A DNA stretch of 35,136 bases from the NCBI GenBank assembly GCA_049999725.1, contig JBNGIS010032399.1, forward strand, positions 1 to 35,136, read 5' to 3'. Both the position numbers and the translations under genes were made by a program. The notes under the pieces were generated by a model. It did no database searches, was not told where the DNA came from, and was given only the letters and a program-made list of their open reading frames with translations. The DNA is from Haplomitrium mnioides. Taxonomy: Eukaryota; Marchantiophyta; Haplomitriopsida; Calobryales. This document shows, in pieces, positions 20,654 through 31,260 of this stretch. Position 1 is the first letter of the stretch; every line of letters starts with the position of its first letter.

Positions 20654-21640
20654 AACAAGTTTCCAACCCCTCTCATCACCAAGCTGAAGGATCTTTATAG
20701 GGATCCGGATCTCTTACGTCCTCTTCACGCAAATCTATATGGTCATGCAAATCAACAAGAATTCACCATGGGAGAGTTAGAGGTGTTGAAAGAGAGGTCA
20801 TCACAAGAAAGAACCTATAGAGCATAATTGTAGCATTGCACACTAATGGAAGAGTCCTACTCAACAATGAGTCTTGCTTGAAGAAGATGAGATATGTATT
20901 AGCCACTTTCCTCACTTTTGCATCTTCATGTGGTAGGCTAGTAATGCCCCACCATTACTTGCCCCGCTACAATCTAACATGATTGGAAGGGGCCAAGTTC
21001 TCTTAAAGGCCGAATCAACTGGAAGGGTCCTCAAGCTTCCTCTTACTTACCAAACTAGCAACATCAAAACCAATGACTCTTGCACAGATAAATGCTCCAT
21101 ACATGTCTTCATGGCTTGCATTTCTCTTTTTCTTCCTTTGGCATTTGAGAAATCTGAGCTCTTCATAGTGTGTTTAAAACTTATCCATCATCTTGCATAG
21201 TCATACTCTCTCACTAGTTAGATTGCTAAGAAGGTAGGGAGACGTTGATGCCTTCCGCTGAGAATGAGTTCTAATTAGTGGCAACAACTCTTGATCTCCC
21301 TTTCCTTTTTCAAATGCACTTCTACTCTAAAGTGGTTTAAAAAGCTCAAGAATGGTAATAGGAATATGGGTGAAATTTCCTTCAGTCTAGTCAAGATTGA
21401 GTTGTCTACATGATATTTCCCTGCCCACATGAAAATTTTCCTACAATTCATAAAGAGAAGTTCTCCCAAAAGAGACTACATGTAAGAATCAGAACAAAGA
21501 ACCACTTTACTAGAAGAAGGGGACAAATTATGAAATTTACTGGACTTAGTAAACAAACTACAAATGCATGAGAGGGAGGAATTGTGACAAACAAGTTGAC
21601 CCATACACATGCTCATCCTTTGACTTGTATGCCCAACTTC
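20654..21640 (+). pseudogene. Unidentified coding relic, plus strand
   Basis: A succession of plus-strand segments. 20,654-20,826 is open, with LKDLYRDPDLLRPLHANLYG and TMGELEVLKERSSQERTYRA. After a frameshift, about 20,826-21,170 has IIVALHTNGRVLLNNESCLK, KMRYVLATFLTFASSCGRLV and MPHHYLPRYNLT. The far end, 21,422-21,640, has CPHENFPTIHKEKFSQKRLH and RTKNHFTRRRGQIMKFTGLS. Few stops (TGA, TAA) break each part. It reads like a real plant or transposon protein, but I do not recognise it. A frame on the opposite strand at 21,469-21,275 is probably a shadow. Confidence 0.4.
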
Positions 21641-21651
21641 ATCTTTTGACT

Positions 21652-21991
21652 CACTAAGTAGTAAAAAGTGTTTTAGTCATTTGTCATCATTGACTAAAAT
21701 AACTCAAATAGAGAAATAGTGATATATTTTGTAGTGCTCCTTATAGATATTTCTAGTTTTTGACTAAAATGACATTGTGGTCCAATTTGGGTCATTTACA
21801 TTAGTTGTGTCATTATAGTCAAATGGTTGAAATGACCCAAAACAAACAAAAAAAATAGTTATTTTAGACACTTGGCTATTTTTTGAATTGTCATTTCTTA
21901 GTCATTTGTATTGTGCCAGCATTGTTTTGAGTTATTTAGAACATTGTGTCATTAAGTGCTCGGTCATATAAGATGTTTTTTTTTTCTAGTG
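21652..21991. mobile_element. Possible CACTA-type DNA transposon remnant
   Basis: The right end reads GATGTTTTTTTTTTCTAGTG; its complement starts CACTAGAAAAAA, typical of plant CACTA (En/Spm) termini. CACTA also occurs at 21,652, and TTTTGTAGTG at 21,727-21,736 is a second terminus-like word. Between them TGACTAAAATGAC/GTCATTT words recur in both orientations, like subterminal repeats. Against it: no matching 3-bp TSD (ACT versus ATG), and the left terminus matches weakly. Confidence 0.35.
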
Positions 21992-22765
21992 ATGATATAA
22001 GACAACCACAAAACTTGTAAAACAATATTTTTTTTATCTCACAAAAATATGCTATTCAAATACTGTACATTTATGTTTTGTTTAATGGTATTAGCAAATG
22101 ATGATAATCTCTCTCATAAGGCTACTACTAAATAATGTATTATCGTTAGCAAATATAAGCTTCTTCATATAAAACCTATTCTAATCAAAAAAATGTTTGA
22201 ACCTATAAATATGAAATGAAATTTTCACCCATTCAAGCAATTTTTGGAAATAGAACAAGCATTAGTATTTACAAGATATGTAGAAGTATATAGAAAACAA
22301 AACAAAACAAAACAACAAAACTCCTTTGCTAATATATTTTTATGTGATTTAAAAATGACAAAACCACTCTAATTTTTCATTTCTAGAAAGACAATCACAA
22401 TATGCAAACAAAAGCATGCCTCAAACTAGGCATTCTTTAAGGCATATAGATAGACATGTTTGTAAAAACACTCAAAATAAGAGATGGATGGTGGTTGTAT
22501 AAGTTTTGCAAAGCAAAAGAGAATGTGGAAAAAACATAAAAATATTAATAACATTAATAGAGTGAGAAGAAAGTAAGCTATTCGATACCAGAGAGTGTTG
22601 ATAATAGTTAATGAAAAATTCTTTAGATTGTTGTAGATAAACTCTAGAGGTGGTAATAGATTTTCCCAACATTATAGTATACATTTATAAAAGTGTGCAA
22701 TAGATTTTCTAATATATTTTTGCACATTTTATTTGGTTGTATGTTTGGATATGATATATAGCACA
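21992..22765. other. No recognisable feature
   Basis: AT-rich, with an AAAAC simple repeat near 22,292-22,320 and a repeated CAATAGATTTTC-like phrase near 22,650-22,720. No protein-like frame. Confidence 0.5.
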
Positions 22766-22832
22766 TGTCACACCATTCCATATAGATTTCTATTTTTAGG
22801 TATTTTGAGTTTTTGGTCTTTTTGTGCCTTAG

Positions 22833-22839
22833 TATATAA
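22833..22839 (+). promoter_or_regulatory. TATA box in left LTR
   Basis: TATATAA lies 67 bases inside the TGTCACACC end, followed by GGCCATGTACTCTC. Placement suits a short U3 promoter of a plus-strand element. Confidence 0.5.
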
Positions 22840-23297
22840 GGCCATGTACTCTCATCGAAAGGTTGTCTTTTGATGTCACACAATTTTGTATGAACCAAGA
22901 AGAGAGTTGAGGTAATTCAGGTCTTGGAGAAGTGTGGATTCCTTGTTAGCAAAGGTGCGCTAGTTCTAATATCAAAAGATCAACATCTAAAGAAGGTATC
23001 ACTTAAGAGTGAGAAATTTGATCAGAAAGTTGAGGGCGTCTATGGTAGCTCGAATTGCTAGAGATTGCATAATTTTGTTTCACATCTTATTTGTGAAGAA
23101 TCCATGAAAATTCTTGATGCGTGAAGAAACTTTGCAGAAATTTCTAGGTCATCTTAGTGTTGCAATCCAAATGTTAAAGAAGACTTTGGGTAGCAAACAT
23201 TGTTGAAAACAATCATAGAGCTTTGAGCAAAGAAATTTTTGGCTGCAAGTTTTTTGTTCTTGTTAGCTGCTAAAAATTTGTCAAAGGGCTTTGAAGT

Positions 23298-24390
23298 TTG
23301 CATCAAAGGTCAGATTTTGTATGCATATTCTTGTCAAGCAAACCTATGTTTGATTTTATCCAAGGTTGCAAAAAACTGCAAAAGGATGGAGGACAGTCAA
23401 GTGGACACATAGCGTTGCCATCTTCAAGTCAGCAGTCAGGTAAATGGACATGTGGCGGACATCCTTTGCAAAAGCAATATCAAGAGGCAAAGAAGCCACA
23501 AGCAATGAAATCTAGAGATGCAAGTGCAATTGGCCAGCAATAGTGTGACCATTGTGGAGTCATAGGTCACACCAAAGATAGACATTTTTTGCTTCACTCA
23601 TAGCTGCAATGAGGAGGAACTTGCACACCTAAGCAAGGCAAAGGTGGGCAAGGTGGTCATGGCAGAGGAGCATCACCAATTGGGAGAGCTAGGGTAGGTG
23701 CTGCAGTCGCTACTGTAGATCCAGAGGATGCTAGGATTGCACAGTTGGAGCAGATGTTAGTTACAATGACTACAGCATATGTGGGGCCCAACTCTAAGGT
23801 TGAAGCCTCTACTTCATATGAAGCTGATGGAGGATTAGATGGCATAGGACTTATGTGTGGGACAACCCACGTTGATGTATCTAAGGCGGTGACCAAAGTA
23901 GCAAACAAGGCTCTTGAGCCTAGGAGAGTAGTGGTGGAGCCGAATCCTCAGAAGAGGGATGCTCACTTGTAGTTAAAGCTTCCACAATCATTTGAATTGA
24001 TAGATTTGGTGAGGACTACTTCTGTGCATCTGACTCATGCTTCCAGCGATATGGAGAGATCAGTCAAAGTGGAGGGGAGTGTGTCTTTAGCTATGGAGAT
24101 AGCCAGGTTAGGGGTATAGAAACCACTATTTTCAGCTGTGGATGTGTTGACCAGAGAGGTCACACCAATTGAAGTGTTCAAGTTGGTAGCCAAATTATGT
24201 GGGGAGATTTAGGGTGGTACTTCCAATATTGAGGTGAGTAGAGCAACTGACCCAAGTGTCTCTACGTCTAAAAGTGAGACATAGCATGCTAGTGCAGCCT
24301 AATTGATGGAGTTATCAACCCGACCAACATTTGAGAAGACCAGATTCAGACCTAGTGTGGCGTCTATTGACAATTAATTGGTATTTTCCG
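23298..24390 (+). pseudogene. gag: Gag C-terminal half with altered zinc knuckle
   Basis: Nucleocapsid part of the gag-protease element. Gln/Ser/Lys-rich stretch (PSSSQQSGKWTCGGHPLQKQ), TAG, then the knuckle CDHCGVIGHTKDRHF at 23,544. Spacing is that of CX2CX4HX4C, but the last Cys is His. A basic Gly-rich part follows, then DPEDARIAQLEQMLVTMTTA, an acidic helical segment typical after this knuckle. Next come PNPQKRDAHL, a TAG, and KLPQSFELIDLVRTTSVHLT, VDVLTREVTPIEVFKLVAKL. The frame is mostly continuous to about 24,375 with about six stops. Related in type to the gag N-half at 30,704. Not functional. Confidence 0.7.
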
Positions 24391-24393
24391 ACT

Positions 24394-24504
24394 TGTTGGT
24401 CCTTCAAATGTGGTGTGCAAGCCAGCCAGAGTGCTATTGGATATATGTGCACAACCTTTAATGTTAGGTAAGTCACACGTGCAAGAACTAGGATTGAGGC
24501 TAGG
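24394..24504 (+). pseudogene. pro: Retroviral-type aspartic protease, N-terminal part
   Basis: Reads KPARVLLDICAQPLMLGKSH then VQELGLR up to the insertion point at 24,504. Related proteases have (V/A)LLDSGAQPLMLGK. The catalytic Asp (codon 24,440-24,442) remains, but the following Ser/Thr-Gly is Ile-Cys, so the active site is dead. The domain resumes at 28,421 after the insert. The TSD CTAGG encodes part of the codons at the junction. Confidence 0.78.
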
Positions 24505-25339
24505 TGTCAGCCAGCAATTCAGGTGCCTAAAGAAGAATTCAGGAAATTGGAGGAATCTCTGGCCCAAATACTCCTTAGCAAGTGTGAAGGCCTCTTAGGA
24601 GCCACGGATTGCCCTTAAACAGCTACTAAGAGTAGGGTGCATGAGTCTTGGGAGGGAAACAGGATCATGGTGAAGGAGAGGAGGAAGGAACCAGGATCGC
24701 TAGCCAGAGGAGGGGCCACCTTTCAAATTTTGAAGCAGGCCAGCGAGAATCCGTGGGCCTCAGGAGGATGCGGAGATCGGAGCCTGGGGAGAAGGAAGAG
24801 GGTGGCTACCTATGGCGAAGCGATCGCAGGAGGAAGAAGGATGGATCCACAACAACAAAATCCGAAGGCACTCCGAAGAAAGGCAGATCGCAAGGGTTCT
24901 ACAGCGGCCACAAATCGGGAAGCAAGGATCGGGAGCTGAAAGGAGGAGGTGAGATTGTCACGAGGGTGAGCAAGGCCAGGGAAGAGGGACGCCTTGATCC
25001 CACAAGCAAGAGCGAGCCCTGCAAGGGCCAATCGAACGCTCCATTCGAGTCTGCGAATCCTGGTGGAAGAGTGGAGTCCCCGAAAGGTCCCGCGAGATTC
25101 CACGGAAACGTAGCATCTCCGGAGCACTTTGTGGGATTCCACGGATGACATGGCAACACCAGAGGGCCCGTGATTCTGCAGAAAGGCGCCTCCCTAAGTA
25201 GGGAGCCCACTTAGCGGGGTTCCGATTCGTCTTACGACGTGGGTACCCCGGTTAAGAGGGATCCGCTAGGAAACCAACATGGGACCAAGGAGGGGGGCCT
25301 GAAGCAGCGACATATTGAGGGTTTGGCCGAAGGAAAATG

Positions 25340-25770
25340 CAGAAGTGCCGAAAGGATGATACATCAAAGATCCGAGCGAAGGCGGAGAGAGGAAGCCGAA
25401 GGGGCGACTTAGCGCAGGTCCGTCAAACAGGAAACACAAAGGAGAGCCGAAAGGGGGACATATCACCTAGCGGGCCAAATAAGAGTGAGTGAAGGCGAAA
25501 GGGCAACTTGTCAGCGATCCAGTTCAAATGATGCACATCAGTGGCGAAACGATTACCCATCGCAAACCGTCCAACGGGAAGAAGGCTGAGCCAGAATGGC
25601 GATATGGCGCCCATCCGGTGGGGGGAAACGAGGGGCACAGTGAAAGGACAATCTATTGGCGAATCGACGAGTGAGACGAGAGCGGTCGAAAAATGAAGCT
25701 AACGTTGGTGCGACCGATGGAGGAGCTATCGGCGCCGAAAGGGTGACTCTTCACTGCTTTGGCAACCATA
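25340..25770. repeat. Degenerate ~50-bp repeats with GCCGAAAGGG cores
   Basis: Cores GCCGAAAGGATGATAC, GCCGAAGGGGCGACTTAG, GCCGAAAGGGGGACATATC, GGCGAAAGGGCAACTTG and GCCGAAAGGGTGACTC recur between about 25,347 and 25,760, first at ~50-bp spacing and then more widely. Inside the GC-rich element. Function unknown. Confidence 0.6.
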
Positions 25771-26053
25771 AGGGTGAAAGTTCGACGGGGTGCAGTAGGC
25801 ATTCGAAAGGTCGAAAGGGACGAGCGGTTCAAAAGGGCTTTGTAGTTCTTATATTGAGCTTTCAAAAGTGTTAACGAAGATAGCCTTGGGCGCATACGTA
25901 GTTCTTACTTCGAAAGTACGACAAATCGATGACATCGACACATTTCTTATTCGGCGAGCAGGGTTAGTCCGCATTGGCTCTTTGGATGACGTGACGAGCG
26001 TAGGGAGTCCACGGGAGGGCTTTGGAAATGTGGCGCGCTTGGGAGTAAGGTAA

Positions 26054-26430
26054 GGTTTCCGAAGGTCAACTTTGGAAGAAGGGTCCGCGCGATGGTCCGC
26101 CTACCCCTTTGCAGGGCGGCGTCGGACGGTGGCCTCCGAACGACGTGGCACCTTGGGAAGCACGCAAGGGGTTCTGAGGGTCAACCTCAGAAGGAAGTCA
26201 GCCGACGGTCCGCCTACCTCTTTGCGAGGCGGCGTTGGACGGCGTCGTTTGGAGGATGTGGCGACTCCAAGGACCCCGAAGCAACTCACAAGACATGCAT
26301 CACAAGGAGAGGAGTTCATCGGACCTCGAGCAACGTGCGGGTCAACTGCGGAAGGAGCAGTTAGCGCGATGGTCAGCCTACCCCTTTGTGGGGCAGCGTC
26401 GGACGGCGGTGTAGCAGACGACGTGGCGCG
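26054..26430. repeat. Three ~115-160-bp GC-rich tandem units
   Basis: GGTCAAC anchors at 26,064, 26,179 and 26,340. Each is followed 35-45 bases later by a GGTC(C/A)GCCTACC(C/T)CTTTG block (about 26,094, 26,209 and 26,371), then GGCGGCGT(C/T)GGACGG and ACGTGGC. Looks like repeated U3 modules of the GC-rich LTR. Frames through it are repeat translation. Confidence 0.75.
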
Positions 26431-26837
26431 AGGAGAAGAAAGGGGGATCTATGGAGGAATCTGTGGAGATTTCGTGGACTGGGTTCCGCGGGGCACTTCG
26501 AAACTCGGTTTCGAAGAGCCTCTTCGGACTTGGTTCTGCAGGAATCTGCGGACTCTCTTCCCGCAAGATTCCTCAGCTCCCCATAAAATTACCGTTGTAC
26601 TTGTCGTTCTTGATCAACTAACAGGACACGTGGCTCGATTTCCTTCTATGGGGTAACTGGATTAACGAACGAGGGAGCCACGCGTCACCTTCTCCCACTT
26701 TGAGCTCAACGGCCATAACGACTATTCATTGAATCAGGGCTCATGGGTTCAGCGAGCAAGGGGGTATACCTTGGTGGCCATCGAATTCTTGGGGGTTGAT
26801 GCACGGGCAATCTTAGGGTGCGAGGCGATTGCATGCG

Positions 26838-27440
26838 AAGGGGAATCGCAATGAGGGGGCTGGGCTGAGAATTCACTGAGAAGACCACGTGAAGCAAGGG
26901 TACTAGCTCCAAGGGGCCAGGGGGATTCGAATGTGGATTGGACGGGCGCCGAGGATTGCAGAGTGAGGAGCTCTGGATGCTCGAGCGATCCAGGAAACTC
27001 ATCCTTACCGGTGGAATAGAGCGGAGGGTTACTGATACGGGGTCTCGAAGGGATTCTGGCCAGCTAAGACTTCAAGAAAGGCCACCATAGGAGGACTTAG
27101 GGTTGTCTCTGCATTCTTTGTGTAGGAGCATCACGACCTGAGGGCAAGGAAATCGCAACGAGGGGCGGCTAGAGGGGGAATTTAGTGAGGAACTACGTGA
27201 AGCAGGGGTATTAGCTCCAAGGGGCCAAGGGGATTCGGATGTGGACTGGAGGGGCGCCGAGGATTGCAAAGTGAGGAGCTCTAGATGCTCGGGCGATCCA
27301 GGGAACTCATCCTTGCCGGTGGACCAGAGCGGAGGGTTACTGATACGATAGTTCAAAGGGATTCCGGCTGGTTATGACTTCATGAGAGGCCGCCAAGTGA
27401 GGAGCTTGGGGTTGTCTCTGCCATTTCTTATGTTTGAGTA
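26838..27440. repeat. Tandem duplication, period 308 bp
   Basis: Units 26,838-27,145 and 27,146-27,440 share long near-identical runs, such as TAGCTCCAAGGGGCCA (26,904 and 27,212), GGGCGCCGAGGATTGCA, GTGAGGAGCTCT and GAGCGGAGGGTTACTGATACG. Divergence of a few percent to ten percent suggests an older duplication within the GC-rich element. Confidence 0.85.
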
Positions 27441-28420
27441 TCAGCCCAGAGTGTTCGAAGGACACTCTGGTGCATTTCTTCAAGTAGAGCTGAGAGGAGG
27501 GGGCTATGCTAGTGCCTGCGCACTGTGCGGGATGACCCGTTGAGGCTTGGGGGTGGAGTGGGCTACCTGCAGCTGGTAAAGCTGTCTTTTAGAGGTGGAA
27601 GTCAAAGAAACTCTCTTCCTAGCCTGAGGAAGTAAAAGCAAGGCTTCTCGCGAGGGAAGTTAAAAAACTATCTGTAGAGGAGGGTGTGTGGGTTGCTGGG
27701 CTGCAGGTTGTAAGGCAGCAAGACTCATAAAGGAAGTATCAATTGGTAGAAATCCAAAGGACCTTCAAGGACTCTGTTTTCTCTTGCACATAATGTATAA
27801 TTTGTTGTTCATATATGTGTAGGTTAGATTTCCTTTCTGCATTGTGTTGTAGAGTTGTATTAGCTTTGAAGCCATCAAGATAAATGAGCAGACCTTAGGA
27901 ACAGCCTTGAAGGGGGAGTCTAATCCCTTGACACAAATTTCGTATCTTGGAGGTAAATGCTCTCTATCCTGATTATGTTGCATAGATTAGAACTTAGTAC
28001 ATTATAGGATAGTTAGGAATCTCTGAACCAGTGCTGTGACCACCCTGAGAGGGGGGGTCTAGACCTTTGGTAGTGTTCAGTTGTGCAGGTCACCATCACC
28101 ATTCTGCCTAAGCACAAATAAGATGGCAAAGCCTAAGTCATTGGGTCCTATGAATAAAGCGGAAGAATCACACAAATCATAGTTGGGTGTTATGGATGTG
28201 GACCTGAGAAGGGTCGAGTAACTGACTTGAGTATAAGAAGAAGTAGAGTGAGAAATGCATATAAGGCCTGTAAGGAGAGGAAGAGTCCTTAAGGTCTGAA
28301 AGTGGTAACTGGCAAGGGGCCATCTCAGAAAAGAACTTGAAAGCCCGTAAACCTATCCTCCCCTGCACTCAAAACAGGGTTTGAAAAGGTTAAGGCCCAA
28401 AACAGGGGAGCGACACTAGG

Positions 28421-29000
28421 GGTTGTGGAGATTTGCAATTTTCCAATCCAGACTTCAATGGGAGGGCCTTCACCCATACAGCACATCACATGTGGAGAGG
28501 TTGAGCTTGGAGTGCAAGCTCATCATCCCATGTATAGCTCATAAGTGAGCACTTGAGCCATACTCACCAAGGTTGAGTCTTATAATGTTTTGGTGAGGTG
28601 TACAATGCTATATCCTATGGGGTTCACTATTGATTTTTGGGACAAGTCAATGTTCTATCGGCTTGGATGGCAATCTAGAGAGGCATGAGTGAACACACTA
28701 CATGTCAGATTTATTGGACCAAATGGGGGTCCATTATCACAACCTATAGCATTGTCAACATTTTGTGGGTTGATCACCGACTATTTCGATTTGTTGGAAG
28801 GGAATGCAAATGTAGCCAACATTCCTTCCATTGATGAGGCGTCTCTAAAGCTTACAAGACCAGCATTGTTGTAAGGTAAGGTGACTTCCTACAAGTGGAA
28901 GTAAGGAGAGGTTGTAGTAATTACACGCATCTCGATTGGTTGTGGATACTTGGTAGAATGCATTTGCACCATACCCTACACTAGATGGTTCTATCACACA
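28421..29000 (+). pseudogene. pro: Protease C-terminal part and following domain
   Basis: Resumes the protease relic after the insert: CNFPIQTSMGGPSPIQHITC, then ESYNVLVRCTMLYPMGFTID, then FWDKSMFYRLGWQSREA and a stop, LHVRFIGPNGGPLSQPIALS and LLEGNANVANIP. 'ESY(D)VLVG..LYPMGFTIDFW..YRPGWQ' is a pattern I associate with a plant retroelement polyprotein downstream of the protease, from memory only. A further segment, RRGCSNYTHLDWLWILGRMH, follows a frameshift near 28,900. Joining at the CTAGG site keeps the frame, showing the insert split one gene. Confidence 0.7.
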
Positions 29001-29137
29001 TGGACATGTATTGTAAGGTCTCATGCATTGTATTTGCATAAGACTCAATTGTTTGTCATTCGATGTTGTATGTTTGTAGATGTCATATAATGAGTATGGA
29101 AAATGTAGTTGTGTAAGTGATGCGTATGCTCATGACA

Positions 29138-29242
29138 CAGATATTGAAAGCTTTGTACCAAAAAAGTTAAACAAATCCATCTAAAACTTGTTGGTGGATT
29201 GGGATTATGGCTAGAGATTAATATTTTTATATGCTATAATGG
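29138..29242. other. Unassigned spacer between two elements
   Basis: 105 bp between the right end of the gag-protease element and the LTR at 29,243. Nothing recognisable. Confidence 0.5.
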
Positions 29243-29708
29243 TGTAACACTACACACATACAAGCCAACATAAGAAGCAACACACCAAGAAACTTCAAAA
29301 CCCATAAAGTAAGAGATACCCAACAAGGTACTCTCCCTTTATTATATGCTAAATAGAAAGCAACTCGCTTGTATAGCTTTCATTTCCTATCATTCTTTGA
29401 TTAGACCATCCTTTACTTTAATTCTACTTCTACCACATGTTTTCATCTTAGAACCTTCTATCTTCCTTTGCTTCTACTTTTGGCATGTATTCTTATCTTA
29501 GAACCTTCTATTTTTCTTTAGTCTTCCACTTGTCACATATCTTCATCCTTTTCTAAAGTGATCCTTCTAATCTTCCACCTACCACTTATCTCACTAACTT
29601 AAATACATATACTAAGTAAAGTAAAAGCAGCTTAACTATAGAATGGCCATGAGTTAAATAACCATAACAATTAAGCTACCTATACAATGATAGCTTGTAA
29701 CTTTAACA
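29243..29708 (-). repeat. 3' LTR of minus-strand copia remnant (466 bp)
   Basis: Plus strand runs TGTAACACTACACACATAC... to ...GTAACTTTAACA. The element's own polypurine tract is next to it at 29,709-29,717. The left 180 bp closely match the LTR at 1,516-2,083. The U3 has the same type of ~60-bp units (ATCTTAGAACCTTCTAT repeats with CCACATG/GGCATG boxes at 29,430-29,590). Confidence 0.88.
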
Positions 29709-29717
29709 CTCCCTCTC
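29709..29717 (-). other. Polypurine tract
   Basis: Minus strand GAGAGGGAG directly precedes the LTR start TGTTAAAG, right after the pol ending LPLDELERE. Primes plus-strand synthesis in copia elements. Confidence 0.85.
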
Positions 29718-30300
29718 AAGCTCATCAAGAGGTAAGATGTCTAATAAAGCTTGAAACCTGAAAAAGAGAGTTGGACTCGATGATTTGGTAAAGATATCAG
29801 CTTGCCTTTCTATGGTATAGATGTACTTGAGCTCCATAGCTTCTACTAATACCTTCTTTTAAGGAAAAAGATGATCTTCAATATGCTTTGTATGTGCATG
29901 AAACACCGGATTCTTTGCAAGCATGATACTACTCATATTATCACAATAAAGAATGAGAGGTTGTTGAGCTTATTAAAACATATTTGTCCTCAACTATAAT
30001 AGCCATATCAATTCACATATTGTAGTAGCAACTTCTCAATATTTAAAGTTGGTGTTAGAGAATGCAAAAGTTGGTTGTTTCTTACTACTCTATGAGATAG
30101 CAAAACTTCAAAGGAAAAACAAGAACCCACTATTTCTCCTCTTGTATGAAGCACTTCTAGCATAATTTGCATCTATAAATCCACTCAATCCAACTAAACA
30201 TGATGCATAATAAAAAACCATAATCAAGAGTAGATTTAATATACCACAAGATTACTCTCGTTGCATGAAGGTGTGCATTTCTGGGCTTTTGCATGAAATA
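29718..30300 (-). pseudogene. pol: Copia RNase H and RT connection, decayed
   Basis: Minus strand, upstream to downstream: FMQKPRNAHLHATRVILWYI, GLSGFIDANYARSASYKRRN (RNase H first Asp kept), FLFF and SSKKQPTFAFSN, where the conserved 'SSTEAE' is SNTNFK so the catalytic Glu is gone. Then CDNMSSIMLAKNPVFHA (Asp kept) and RQADIFTKSS, ending LPLDELERE at the polypurine tract. Several stops and frameshifts. The other side of the interrupted gene is at 33,287-33,430. Confidence 0.85.
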
Positions 30301-30703
30301 TGTTGTGCACATACACATTGCTTACACAACTACATTGTCCACACACATTCCATGACATCTACAAACATACAACAGAGAATGACAAACAATTGAGTCTCAT
30401 CTGCATATAATGCAGAAGATCAATATGCAATGCTCAAGAGAAGAGCGACAATATTCTATTCTGATTTATTTTAAAGCCTATTTCTAGATTGAGAAGAAGA
30501 CCAATCAACTAGAATTGGCAAACAAAATGTGCCTTGTCAAGAGAAGAAAAAATGGTCACTTGTGTTGATTTGGGTATATCAGCCGACTTGTCAGCAAGTA
30601 GTGGAGTGGCAACAGTATAGCCTGTGAGTTGTGAGTGAGTTTAGCTAAGTGGAGGTCAACAAAAAGCCAAGGAGTGGAAGGTTGCGATGTGGTGCCACTT
30701 GCA

Positions 30704-31260
30704 ATGGCATCCAGTTTTGATTTGCAATAGGAGCGACTCAGCAACTATTCGGTGACTATATATCAGACGAAGAGGAGGAAACTCTTTCTAGCACTCAAGT
30801 ATATTTCCCTTTGTTATGGGATGTGTATGAGATGTATGGGGCCACAAAAGGGCCAAGGAGATTCTCTGGTGTAGTAGGCACTATTGATCTGGATGATTTC
30901 ATCCAAGAGTTTGACACTTGGTGTGATCTGCAAGCATTGCCAAATTATGCTTTGTTTACACCTTTCATGACATGGAAAGGTTTGTTTCAGCACTTGGAAA
31001 TACCACCCATGGATGACTACTATGAATTCTAGCATGTTCATTTGATTGAGATTAAAGAGTGGAGATAGTATTGGTCACCAAATTATGTCTCTATTACTTG
31101 TGGTGGAAGGGAAAATGCCCATTACCCTATGACTCATACTGCATTCTCTAGTGGCACTAGTCATAGCATTGGTGCTTCAAGGGTAGGAGGAGTTTTCAGT
31201 ACACCTATTTTAGTTAATGCAATAGAGAGATATCATTGTTTAACTCTATGGTTGAATTTT
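30704..31260 (+). pseudogene. gag: Gag N-terminal half, retrotransposon
   Basis: Begins near ATG 30,704 (MASSFDLQ, stop), then FGDYISDEEEETLSSTQVYF in the next frame. The best part, 30,811-31,032, reads MYGATKGPRRFSGVVGTIDL, DDFIQEFDTWCDLQ and FMTWKGLFQHLEIPPMDDYY. It continues past a TAG with WSPNYVSI and a Ser/Gly-rich tail. 'PRRFSG..CDLQ...W..LFQHL' is gag-like and of the same kind as the gag C-half at 23,298. Its orientation is opposite to that implied by the ends of the element around it. Confidence 0.6.

Larger units (their letters stand above)
24505..28415 (+). mobile_element. GC-rich LTR-like insertion (3,911 bp, TSD CTAGG)
   Basis: Starts TGTCAGCCAGCAATTC and ends CAGGGGAGCGACA. It is flanked by direct repeats CTAGG (24,500-24,504 and 28,416-28,420). 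TG...CA ends with a 5-bp TSD mark LTR-retrotransposon integration. No gag, protease, integrase or RT is recognisable, and the start sequence is not repeated internally, so it is best explained as a solo LTR of a large-LTR family or a non-autonomous element. The centre is far richer in GC than the flanks and full of tandem repeats. Its last ~975 bp match 33,431-34,330 inverted. Short open frames inside (for example 24,648-25,148 and 26,072-26,656) look like chance GC-rich frames. Confidence 0.85.
22766..29137 (+). mobile_element. Gag-protease retrotransposon, internally deleted, with nested insert
   Basis: Begins TGTCACACCATTCC at 22,766 and ends GCTCATGACA at 29,137. Both termini match, inverted, the termini of the TSD-flanked element at 30,301-33,286, which supports them as true ends. 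A TATA box (TATATAA, 22,833-22,839) fits a plus-strand promoter in the left LTR. Gag and protease relics read on the plus strand. A 3.9-kb GC-rich element (24,505-28,415) is inserted in the protease. RT, integrase and a clear PBS are missing. No TSD is visible (GCACA versus CAGAT), so the ends may come from a recombined pair. Confidence 0.55.

Noticed and set aside
24648-25151. Long overlapping frames in GC-rich DNA (plus and minus)
   Set aside because: High GC lowers stop frequency; several frames are open at once, with no domain and low-complexity Arg/Gly/Glu content.
26072-26656. 194-codon plus-strand frame
   Set aside because: It spans the 115-160-bp tandem units and simply reads them; other frames over the same DNA are also open.
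28845-29048. Minus-strand 67-codon frame
   Set aside because: Antisense to the protease-downstream relic, whose plus-strand reading is far more protein-like.
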